NCBI GenBank assembly: GCA_017511405.1
Contig: JAFWKB010000045.1
Span: 1 to 7,135, forward strand
Origin: Candidatus Saccharimonadota bacterium
GTDB taxonomy: Bacteria > Patescibacteriota > Saccharimonadia > Saccharimonadales > Saccharimonadaceae
Direction: 5' to 3'
Length of the DNA: 7,135 bases
Position 1 is the first letter of the stretch, and the number at the start of each line of letters is the position of its first letter. Below the pieces are notes generated by a model. The model did no database searches and was not told the origin of the DNA. It worked only from the letters and a program-made list of their open reading frames with translations. Below, in pieces: positions 1 through 6,088 of the stretch. The position numbers were made by a program, and so were the translations under genes.

Positions 1-612
1 GACGAATTACATTCCGAATCTCCCGTTCTCATCCGCCGCAAAGATGCTTCAAACATCACATTCGGCTTTTCTTTCATAACTCCGCGCCGTTTCGATACCG
101 TCTGTACCTCCGCAATGGCCTGCCTAAATCATATTCTGACCGGAACAATGTCTTCTCGCATTTTTGGCGAAGCTCGTCGTCGCGGTTTAGTCTACGGCAT
201 GAGTTCTTCGATTAATCTAGACGAGTCTAAAACCTCATGGGATTTTGACGGCGAGGTCGACGAAGAAAATGCTATTGAACTCTTCGATTTAATCCGCTCC
301 GAACTTATTCGAGTTCTAAACGGGAACATTAGAGAAAAAGACCTTAAAGCCGCCAAAAGTTATTGTTTGGGGCGTTTTCAAATGGCCGCACAAACCGTCG
401 GACAAATCGCTGATTTATATGCAGAAGATTATTTTAAATCTGACGAGGTAGAAAACTATTATAAGATTCCTGACATCCTGCGCACAGTCGATAAAACCGA
501 AATAATCGAACTCGCACGTGAACTGGTCGGTTCAAATATTTTTGCTTTTGTTGCAGTCGGCTCTTGCGAAAAAGCCCTTATAAATTCTCTTGCTGAAAAA
601 CTAAAACTCTAA
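1..612 (+). CDS. M16-family zinc metallopeptidase, C-terminal part (5' truncated by window)
   Basis: The reading frame is open from the first base and ends at TAA 610-612, giving 203 visible residues; the ATG at 115 is internal and not the start. The fragment resembles the C-terminal half of M16 (insulinase/processing peptidase-like) proteins: a strand-rich segment (NITFGFSF), then the family hallmark GTMSSRIFGEARRRGLVYG at about residues 48-66, an acidic helix, and the KSYCLGRFQMAAQT helix near 118-131, where the family has its R/K-x-x-L-x-G type motif. The zinc motif HxxEH lies in the N-terminal half of M16 proteins, outside the window, so it cannot be said whether this copy is catalytic or an inactive partner subunit. 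Family members degrade or process peptides. The gene ends 18 bases before murD and its last codons carry upstream promoter DNA of murD. Family assignment is fairly secure; the substrate is unknown. Confidence 0.8.
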   Translation, partial: DELHSESPVLIRRKDASNITFGFSFITPRRFDTVCTSAMACLNHILTGTMSSRIFGEARRRGLVYGMSSSINLDESKTSWDFDGEVDEENAIELFDLIRSELIRVLNGNIREKDLKAAKSYCLGRFQMAAQTVGQIADLYAEDYFKSDEVENYYKIPDILRTVDKTEIIELARELVGSNIFAFVAVGSCEKALINSLAEKLKL

Positions 613-615
613 GTA

Positions 616-624
616 TGCTATAAT
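616..624 (+). promoter_or_regulatory. Extended -10 promoter of murD-prfB, leaderless spacing
   Basis: TGCTATAAT is a perfect extended -10 (TGn plus TATAAT at 619-624). The hexamer ends 6 bases before the murD ATG at 631, so the expected transcription start falls on or next to that A. There is no Shine-Dalgarno sequence in the 18-base gap. No -35 hexamer is seen at 16-18 bases upstream; a TTGCTG at 590-595 is too far away (23-base spacer), but extended -10 promoters often do without one. Confidence 0.75.
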
Positions 625-630
625 AATTCC

Positions 631-1983
631 ATGAATATTTTGATTTTGGGCTACGGTTTAGAAGGTAAATCCGTCGAAAATTTCTTCAAACATGATTCCA
701 TGCTATACGAACACACTAAAATCGACATATTAAAATCTTTTGAAAAAGAAGAACTCCTTTTCAAAGATTTCTCCAACTATGACTTAATCTTTCGCACCCC
801 TTCCGTACCACCAAAATTCATCCCCGCTCCTAAAGAAAAAATTACCTCTGTCACTAAATATTTCTTTCAAAACTGTCCTGCTCCCATCATCGGCATAACT
901 GGGACAAAAGGGAAAGGCACTACTTGCACTTTTATTCAAAAACTAGTTTCTAGTCTCGCTCCTCTCACATCTCATGTCCACCTCGTTGGGAACATTGGCA
1001 CGCCGGCCCTCGATATCCTCCCGGAAATCCAAAAAAACGACATAGTGGTTTATGAGCTTTCCTCGTTCCAACTTTGGGATTTAGAAAAATCACCTCAAAT
1101 TTCCGTCATACTTCGTATAGAGCCAGATCATCTCGACGTTCACGAAAACTTCGAAGAATATCTTTCGGCAAAATCCAACATAGTCACTCACCAAACTAAC
1201 CAAGATTATTGCATCTATTTCAAAAATAACAAAAATACCAAAAAACTCGTCGATAAATCCAAGTCGATTAAACTATCATACCCTCTCAAAAACGAGATTA
1301 ATTCTCCAGAATTCCAACAAATCATCTCTGCGCTCAAAATTCCTGGCCCCCATAACGTAGAAAATCTTGAAGCCGCCCTTCTTGCGACCTACGCCTATTG
1401 CAAAAAATTCCAAAATCTCAAAGAATCTTTTATTGATTTTCTTAAAGAATACAAAGAAACAATTATTCATGTCGTTCAGACTCTCGAGCCTCTTCCTCAT
1501 CATCTAGAATTCGTTCGTACCCTAAATGGCGTTGCCTATTACGACGACTCTTTCTCCACGGTTTCCCCCTCTCTTGAAGCCGCCCTAAATTCCTTCGGAA
1601 GTTTACCTTTAGTTCTGATTGTCGGCGGAAAAGATAAAGGATTCGATTTAACTCCGGCCAAGCGCTTAATCTTTAGCAATCCCTACCTGATCAAAGCTGT
1701 TTTAATCGGCGAAACCGCTCAAAAGTTAGCTGAAAACGAAGATCCCGAAAAATATGTCGATTGCGGCACGGATTTTGAACTAGCAATCAAAACCGCTCAA
1801 AAATTAGCCGAAGAAAAACTAAATGAAGAAGAAATGAATTCTGATACTTGCCTCGTCGACGCTAAACCGGATGTTAAAACTCCAATCGTTCTCCTATCTC
1901 CTTGCGCTAGTTCGTTCGACATGTTTGAAAGTTACAAAGCACGCGGCGACATCTTTAAACAAATCGTAAACTCTCTTAAATAA
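631..1983 (+). CDS. murD: UDP-N-acetylmuramoyl-L-alanine--D-glutamate ligase
   Basis: MurD is the cytoplasmic ATP-dependent ligase that adds D-glutamate to UDP-MurNAc-L-Ala in peptidoglycan precursor synthesis. The 450 residues match the usual length. Visible in order: N-terminal nucleotide-fold motif GYGLEGKS (7-14); Mur-ligase P-loop GITGTKGKGTT (88-98); GNIGTPALD (120-128); YELSSFQL (141-148); PDHLDVHENFEEYLSAK (165-181), whose K181 aligns with the carbamylated lysine; GPHNVEN (239-245); HHLEFVRTLNGVAYYDDS (290-307), which opens the C-terminal domain; GGKDKGFD (332-339); and LSPCASSFDMF (422-432), typical of MurD. The P-loop reads GTKGKGTT rather than the common GTNGKTT, and the usual DSKATN stretch reads DSFSTV. 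The ATG at 631 is the first start after an in-frame stop (610-612), and the GxGxxG-like motif needs it. It lies 2 bases upstream of prfB, probably in one mRNA. Confidence 0.95.
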   Translation: MNILILGYGLEGKSVENFFKHDSMLYEHTKIDILKSFEKEELLFKDFSNYDLIFRTPSVPPKFIPAPKEKITSVTKYFFQNCPAPIIGITGTKGKGTTCTFIQKLVSSLAPLTSHVHLVGNIGTPALDILPEIQKNDIVVYELSSFQLWDLEKSPQISVILRIEPDHLDVHENFEEYLSAKSNIVTHQTNQDYCIYFKNNKNTKKLVDKSKSIKLSYPLKNEINSPEFQQIISALKIPGPHNVENLEAALLATYAYCKKFQNLKESFIDFLKEYKETIIHVVQTLEPLPHHLEFVRTLNGVAYYDDSFSTVSPSLEAALNSFGSLPLVLIVGGKDKGFDLTPAKRLIFSNPYLIKAVLIGETAQKLAENEDPEKYVDCGTDFELAIKTAQKLAEEKLNEEEMNSDTCLVDAKPDVKTPIVLLSPCASSFDMFESYKARGDIFKQIVNSLK

Positions 1984-1985
1984 AC

Positions 1986-3071
1986 ATGGAAGAGCTAAAA
2001 AAACAACTAACAACTCTCATTTCTCAAGTCGAAACAACTTGGGAAAAACTCAATATCGGCCAAAAAATCCAAGAGAAATCCGAGCTCGAACAAGAAATCT
2101 CCAAACCTGAGCTATGGAACAACCCAAATTTAGCCAAAGAAAAACACGAAGCCTTCTCGAAAATCTCCAATGAAATCGAACCTTGGATTCTATTAAAAAC
2201 CCAACTTGCCGACGCTTCCGAACTCATCGAGCTCGGCGGAGAAGATTTAAAAGAAGAAATTTCCGAACAGCTTTCCGCGCTAGAACTAACATACAACGGT
2301 CTCAAAAAAGCTCTTCGTTTTACTGGCGAGTTTGACGGAAACGACGCTATCCTTCGCATTACCGCCGGAGTTGGCGGCACCGAAGCAATGGATTGGTCCA
2401 GTATGCTAGAAAGAATGTATCTCCGCTTTTTCGAAAAAAATAATTATAAAGCCACTTTAATCGAGCGTATCGCCGGAGAAGAAGCCGGTATAAAAACTGC
2501 CGTCTATGAAATTTCCGGAACCAACGCTTACGGCACACTCAAATCCGAGCATGGCGTCCATCGCCTCGTTCGGCTCTCGCCTTTTAATGCTGACAACCTT
2601 CGCCAAACATCTTTCTCTCTAGTAGAAATTCTCCCCGTCATAAAGTCAGCTGAAAGCATTAAAATCGACGAAAAAGATCTCCGCATTGATGTCTATCATT
2701 CCGGAGGACATGGCGGTCAATCCGTCAACACGACTAATTCAGCCGTAAGAATTACTCACTTACCAACCAATACAGTTGTCGCAATTCAGAACGAACGTTC
2801 TCAACTCCAGAACAAAGAGAAAGCCATGGAAATACTCCGAGGAAAACTTGCTCAAATGAAACTCGAACAAGAAGCCGAATCCATCGATAAACTCCGCGCC
2901 GGAGAATCTGCCAAATGGGGACAACAAATCCGCAACTACGTTCTTCAACCATATAAACTCGTCAAAGACACGCGCACTAAGCACGAGGAAACCGACGTCG
3001 ACTCTGTCTTAAACGGAGATATTATGCCTTTCATCGACGCCTTTCTAGAAAATAATCATGTTGCGACTTAA
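1986..3071 (+). CDS. prfB: Peptide chain release factor 2 (RF2)
   Basis: RF2 recognises UAA and UGA in the ribosomal A site and triggers peptide release. The 361 residues are near the usual ~365. The N-terminal helical domain comes first, then GGTEAMDWSSMLERMYLR, the stop-codon-recognition tripeptide SPF at 198-200 within HRLVRLSPFN (RF1 would have PxT there), and the catalytic GGQ at 243-245 within SGGHGGQSVNTTNSAVRITH. The C-terminal part keeps the expected WGxQIRxYVL pattern. The whole protein is in one frame, so the programmed +1 frameshift that autoregulates many bacterial prfB genes is absent. The ATG is 2 bases after the murD stop, with no Shine-Dalgarno sequence and no -10 at the leaderless position, which suggests translation coupled to murD. 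Its presence implies that UGA is a stop codon in this organism. The histidine just before GGQ is a departure from the common SGAGGQ. Confidence 0.95.
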   Translation: MEELKKQLTTLISQVETTWEKLNIGQKIQEKSELEQEISKPELWNNPNLAKEKHEAFSKISNEIEPWILLKTQLADASELIELGGEDLKEEISEQLSALELTYNGLKKALRFTGEFDGNDAILRITAGVGGTEAMDWSSMLERMYLRFFEKNNYKATLIERIAGEEAGIKTAVYEISGTNAYGTLKSEHGVHRLVRLSPFNADNLRQTSFSLVEILPVIKSAESIKIDEKDLRIDVYHSGGHGGQSVNTTNSAVRITHLPTNTVVAIQNERSQLQNKEKAMEILRGKLAQMKLEQEAESIDKLRAGESAKWGQQIRNYVLQPYKLVKDTRTKHEETDVDSVLNGDIMPFIDAFLENNHVAT

Positions 3072-3089
3072 TCACGTTTATGCTAAAAT
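3061..3089 (+). promoter_or_regulatory. Promoter of ftsEX, leaderless spacing
   Basis: The -35 candidate TTGCGA (3061-3066) lies inside the last prfB codons. A 17-base spacer follows, then the extended -10 TGCTAAAAT (3081-3089, hexamer TAAAAT 3084-3089). The hexamer ends 6 bases before the ftsE ATG at 3096. The stretch 3079-3092 matches 13 of 14 bases of the murD promoter at 614-627 (TATGCTAWAATAAT). No Shine-Dalgarno sequence is present. Confidence 0.75.
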
Positions 3090-3095
3090 AATAAC

Positions 3096-3860
3096 ATGAT
3101 TCTGCTCGACAGTGTTACTAAAATCTACGACAAAGACGAAAAGCCTGCTCTTGATAACGTTTCTCTGCATATCGAGCCTAACGATTTTGTTTTCCTTGTT
3201 GGAAAATCCGGCGCCGGAAAATCTACTCTAATCAAAATGATCACCAAAGAGGAAAGTCCCTCTTCTGGAAAAATTGTTGTCGGAGGGATAGACCTTGACT
3301 ACATTAAACGTCGTCACATCCCTCACTATCGCCGTCGGCTCGGCGTTGTTTTTCAGGATTTTAAACTTCTTCCTCGTCGCACCGTCTACGAAAACGTCGC
3401 CTTCGCCCTCGAGATCGCAGGGATGAGCACTCACGAAATTAAACACACCGTCCCTAAAGTCCTCGAGCTCGTCGGGCTCCTCGACCAAGCCCATAAATTT
3501 CCTTCCCAACTCGCCGGCGGGCAGCAACAGCGAGTTTCGATCGCCCGTTCCGTCGCCAGGCAACCTAAAATTCTCATCGCCGACGAGCCAACGGCAAACC
3601 TCGACAAAGCAACCTCTACCGAAATTATCAATCTCCTTCAAAAAATCAACGATTTCGGTACTACTGTTCTTGTTACTACCCATAACGAAAATATAGTCAA
3701 TAATCTAGGAAAACGTGTCGTAACCTTAAAAGGCGGTCGCATTGTCTCTGACCAAAAAACCAACGGCGTCTATAAGCTCGACGGTGAAGCAGAAACAATC
3801 TTTGATAATACCCCCAAAGCCCCTGGATTTAAATCTAAAACAAAAAAGAAAGTCCTCTAA
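3096..3860 (+). CDS. ftsE: Cell division ATP-binding protein FtsE
   Basis: FtsE is the cytoplasmic ATPase of the FtsEX complex at the division site; ATP hydrolysis is transmitted through FtsX to activate wall hydrolases outside the membrane. Visible ABC motifs are Walker A GKSGAGKST (36-44), Q-loop FQDFKLL with Q87, signature LAGGQQQR (139-146), Walker B ILIADEP with catalytic E164, D-loop NLD (168-170) and H-loop histidine H196 in TTHN. The FQDFKLLPRRTVYENVAFAL stretch is characteristic of FtsE. The signature has Ala where the consensus LSGGQ/LSGGE has Ser. At 254 residues it is about 25-30 longer than typical FtsE; the extra tail, from about 225, ends in a lysine-rich stretch (KSKTKKKVL). 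The start is fixed by an in-frame TAA at 3084-3086. The stop overlaps the ftsX start by one base (TAATG). Confidence 0.95.
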   Translation: MILLDSVTKIYDKDEKPALDNVSLHIEPNDFVFLVGKSGAGKSTLIKMITKEESPSSGKIVVGGIDLDYIKRRHIPHYRRRLGVVFQDFKLLPRRTVYENVAFALEIAGMSTHEIKHTVPKVLELVGLLDQAHKFPSQLAGGQQQRVSIARSVARQPKILIADEPTANLDKATSTEIINLLQKINDFGTTVLVTTHNENIVNNLGKRVVTLKGGRIVSDQKTNGVYKLDGEAETIFDNTPKAPGFKSKTKKKVL

Positions 3861-4888
3861 TGAAAAGTTCCGCTGAAAAGAAAATCACAAAAAAGCACCT
3901 CAAGACGCTCACAAAGAACGGTCGCACAAAAAAAATCCGTAATTCTATTCGCATCGCTAAATACGGCACGGTCAATTTCGGACGCAACATCTGGCTTTCC
4001 GCCGCCGCCACCTTAATCATGACTCTCACTCTCGTCGTCCTCGCTATAACCTTAACAGCCACCATCGTTCTTTCCGAAACCGCTGACGCCATGCGTAATA
4101 AAATCGACATTACCCTATTTTTCCGTCCCGAAACTGACGAAGAAACCCTGCAAAAAATGCAAGCCACCATGCTAAACGACCCAAATGTAAAATCCGCCGA
4201 AATTCGCACTTCCGAACAAGAATACGAGAACTTTCTCAAAGAAAATGCCGACAATGAGGTCCTTATCGAAACGCTTGAGGATCCCGACATGGACATGCGA
4301 GAAACCATGATTGCGACTATGCAATCCACCATGCGACTCAAAGTTTACAACACTGACGACCTATCATCTATAAAAAACACAGTTGCCTCCAATATCGATT
4401 TCGTTAAAAATCTCGACGAAAACGAAGAACCAACTTATGATGTCAATCAAGCCGAAATCGCCACAATCACCAGATGGGCTCGTATTGCCAAAACCGGCGG
4501 AATTGCGCTTTCCATTGTTTTCGTCTTTATCTCCATTTTAGTCATCTTCAACACTATTCGCATGGCCATCTTCTCACGTCGTGAAGAAATTTACATGATG
4601 AAACTTGTTGGCGCCGATAAATACTTTATCCGTGGCCCTTTCATAGTTGAAGCGCAACTCTGCGGAATCGTTTCCGGATTAATCGCCGCCGGGATTTGCT
4701 ACGCTGGTTTCCGTTTCATGGAACCCAAATTAATCGCCTACGGTATCAATATGACAACCATTACTAACATTATAGAAACAAATAAAATCATCTATCTAGT
4801 TTTGTCTTTTATCGTCTTAGGCATGTTAATTGGAACTATCTCCGCCAAACTCGCCGTCCATAAATACATGCGCAACACCGCAAAATAA
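3860..4888 (+). CDS. ftsX: Cell division protein FtsX (membrane subunit)
   Basis: FtsX is the polytopic membrane partner of FtsE. The 342 residues show the family layout: a cytoplasmic N-terminus, TM1 at about 46-72, an extracellular domain at about 73-205 beginning with the typical KIDITLFFRPETDEE stretch, TM2 at about 212-235, a cytoplasmic coupling segment SRREEIYMMKLVGA (239-252), TM3 at about 262-285 and TM4 at about 310-333. The extracellular domain is where FtsX proteins contact hydrolases such as PcsB, CwlO or RipC, or the adaptor EnvC. The N-terminal ~35 residues are unusually basic, with repeated K/R. The start ATG overlaps the ftsE stop by one base, which points to translational coupling; only a weak AGAAAG lies upstream. 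Length and topology fit FtsX well, and the ftsE neighbour makes the call secure. Confidence 0.95.
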   Translation: MKSSAEKKITKKHLKTLTKNGRTKKIRNSIRIAKYGTVNFGRNIWLSAAATLIMTLTLVVLAITLTATIVLSETADAMRNKIDITLFFRPETDEETLQKMQATMLNDPNVKSAEIRTSEQEYENFLKENADNEVLIETLEDPDMDMRETMIATMQSTMRLKVYNTDDLSSIKNTVASNIDFVKNLDENEEPTYDVNQAEIATITRWARIAKTGGIALSIVFVFISILVIFNTIRMAIFSRREEIYMMKLVGADKYFIRGPFIVEAQLCGIVSGLIAAGICYAGFRFMEPKLIAYGINMTTITNIIETNKIIYLVLSFIVLGMLIGTISAKLAVHKYMRNTAK

Positions 4889-4900
4889 TTTAAAACATTA

Positions 4901-4929
4901 TTGCTTATTTAAGAAAAAAGTATTATTAT
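4901..4929 (+). promoter_or_regulatory. Promoter of the CHAP hydrolase gene, leaderless spacing
   Basis: In the 47-base gap after ftsX, TTGCTT (4901-4906) and TATTAT (4924-4929) are separated by 17 bases. The -10 ends 6 bases before the ATG at 4936, the same distance as at the other promoters in this window. The -35 is weak (3 of 6 consensus bases), and the region is AT-rich, so other registers such as TATTAT at 4921-4926 are possible. No Shine-Dalgarno sequence is seen. Confidence 0.55.
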
Positions 4930-4935
4930 ATTAAT

Positions 4936-6069
4936 ATGGTAATACTAAAAAGGCTGAAGCTCATTTTAATATCGTCCGTACTATTTTTCACTTCCTGCCT
5001 TTTTAGCGTCTCAAATCCCTCCGAAACATTCGCCACTTCTTATTGTGTTACCGACGCCTGTAAGGCCGCCGAGGCCGCCGAAGCCACAGCGAGAGACAAA
5101 GCGGCCGACGCCGTCATAAAAGCAAACGACCTAGAATCAGTTGTCCAAGGCCTCGAACTGGATATATATGCTCTCGAAGCCAAAATCGCCTCAAACAAAG
5201 CCGTAGCCGAAGATTTAAAAGCCAAAATCGAAGCTAACAAAACTAAACTAGAAATCCAAAAAACCGCCCTCGCCTCGCTCCTCGTCGACAACTATTTCGA
5301 TTCCAACCCTGATGCAATCATGATTCTCGCAAGCTCCAATTCGATTTCCGATCTCACAGAAAAAGAATCTCGCGCCGAAACCGTCAAAAGCCAAATCAAT
5401 GCCTCCGCAAAACAAATTAAGTCTATCAAAAACGAGCTTGAGAGCCAAAAAAACGAAGTTGATAAAATAATAGAAAACCAAAACAATCAACGCGAAGAAA
5501 TCAATCGTAAACGCGCTGAACAGAACGCGCTCATTGAACAATACAAAAACAATGCCGACGCTTTCTCCGCCGAGGCCGAAGAAGCGCGTAAAGCTAAGCA
5601 AGAAGAAATCCAAGCTTACATCAGTCAAATGAACGTCAATGTTGGCGGCGGTGTTATTACTGATCCCGGGCTTAACTCATATCCTTATGCCGGTCAATGT
5701 CCCGGACTCAACTGGCGATATACTTTAGCTGGCTACGGAAGCGATAGTCGCTTCGGCGGCTACTATTGCGAATGCGTCAGCTATGCTGCATGGAAAGTCT
5801 ACGAATTCTGGGGTCATTCTATCTATTGGGGTGACGCAAACGACTGGGGATGGCGCGCCGAAAACGCCGGCTTCTATTACGACAGAAACCCAGAACCTTA
5901 TACAGTCGGCTTCTACACTAACCAAAGCTGGGGGCACGTTGTCTGGGTTGAAGGAGTAAACGGTGACGGAACAATTAATTATTCCGAATATAACGGCGCC
6001 TATACCGCAGATTTTTCTTATCGAACCAACGTTAGCGCTTCAAACTTTTATTATATTCATTTTAGATAA
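4936..6069 (+). CDS. Secreted coiled-coil CHAP-domain peptidoglycan hydrolase, PcsB-like
   Basis: This is a probable extracellular cell-wall endopeptidase or amidase acting in daughter-cell separation under FtsEX control. A signal peptide (basic KRLK, then a hydrophobic stretch at 8-24) leads to a likely cleavage near residues 33-35 (FATS). An Ala/Glu/Lys-rich coiled coil spans about 43-118 and 140-232, broken by DNYFDSNPDAIMILASSNSISDL, which resembles the hinge of PcsB/CwlO-type proteins (LLxSxSFSD). A Gly-rich linker (237-246) joins the CHAP domain, about 250-377, with likely catalytic Cys280 in ECVSYAAWK, His334 in WGHVVWVEG and a polar third residue at Glu351 or Asn353 in SEYN. Cys37 and Cys42 flank a short loop at the mature N-terminus; Cys255 and Cys278 are also present. 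It follows ftsX directly, where Gram-positive bacteria can encode the FtsX-activated hydrolase. The bond cleaved is not readable from sequence. Confidence 0.88.
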   Translation: MVILKRLKLILISSVLFFTSCLFSVSNPSETFATSYCVTDACKAAEAAEATARDKAADAVIKANDLESVVQGLELDIYALEAKIASNKAVAEDLKAKIEANKTKLEIQKTALASLLVDNYFDSNPDAIMILASSNSISDLTEKESRAETVKSQINASAKQIKSIKNELESQKNEVDKIIENQNNQREEINRKRAEQNALIEQYKNNADAFSAEAEEARKAKQEEIQAYISQMNVNVGGGVITDPGLNSYPYAGQCPGLNWRYTLAGYGSDSRFGGYYCECVSYAAWKVYEFWGHSIYWGDANDWGWRAENAGFYYDRNPEPYTVGFYTNQSWGHVVWVEGVNGDGTINYSEYNGAYTADFSYRTNVSASNFYYIHFR

Positions 6070-6076
6070 AATATAT

Positions 6077-6082
6077 TATAAT
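6077..6082 (+). promoter_or_regulatory. -10 element of the S41 protease gene, leaderless spacing
   Basis: A perfect TATAAT lies in the 19-base gap between the CHAP gene and the S41 gene and ends 6 bases before the ATG at 6089. No good -35 hexamer is seen; TTCATT (6056-6061) would need a 15-base spacer. No extended TGn and no Shine-Dalgarno sequence are present. Confidence 0.6.
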
Positions 6083-6088
6083 AGATAG

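Noticed and set aside
115..612. An ATG at 115 as the start of a 165-residue protein
   Set aside because: The frame is open from base 1 and the upstream codons encode M16-like sequence (NITFGFSF), so the ATG is internal to a truncated gene.
1986..2100. Programmed frameshift site in prfB
   Set aside because: No in-frame stop and no slippery CTT TGA context occurs; the frame is continuous and full length.
3228..3683. A 151-codon open frame on the minus strand opposite ftsE
   Set aside because: It is antisense to the conserved ABC motifs and shows no domain of its own; a by-product of codon bias in ftsE.
3835..4341. A 168-codon open frame on the minus strand opposite ftsX
   Set aside because: It lies wholly opposite a well-supported ftsX, has a Ser/Arg/Val-rich composition with no recognisable domain, and has no promoter; it is a shadow frame.
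4884..4902. Inverted repeat AATAAT/ATTATT after ftsX as a terminator
   Set aside because: A six-pair all-AT stem with no T-run is too weak, and it overlaps the -35 candidate of the next gene.
4993..5001. Lipoprotein signal (FTSC, Cys21) in the CHAP protein
   Set aside because: Phe at -3 is a poor lipobox and the hydrophobic stretch continues past the Cys; ordinary signal cleavage near residue 34 fits better, though a lipoprotein is not excluded.
5060..5115. GCC-rich repeats at the start of the CHAP coiled coil as a DNA repeat element
   Set aside because: The repetition follows from the Ala/Glu heptad-like protein sequence (AAEAAEA), so no separate repeat is needed.
5248..5628. A 126-codon hydrophobic-looking minus-strand frame opposite the CHAP gene
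   Set aside because: The hydrophobicity arises because the opposite strand encodes Lys/Glu-rich coiled coil; no independent support.
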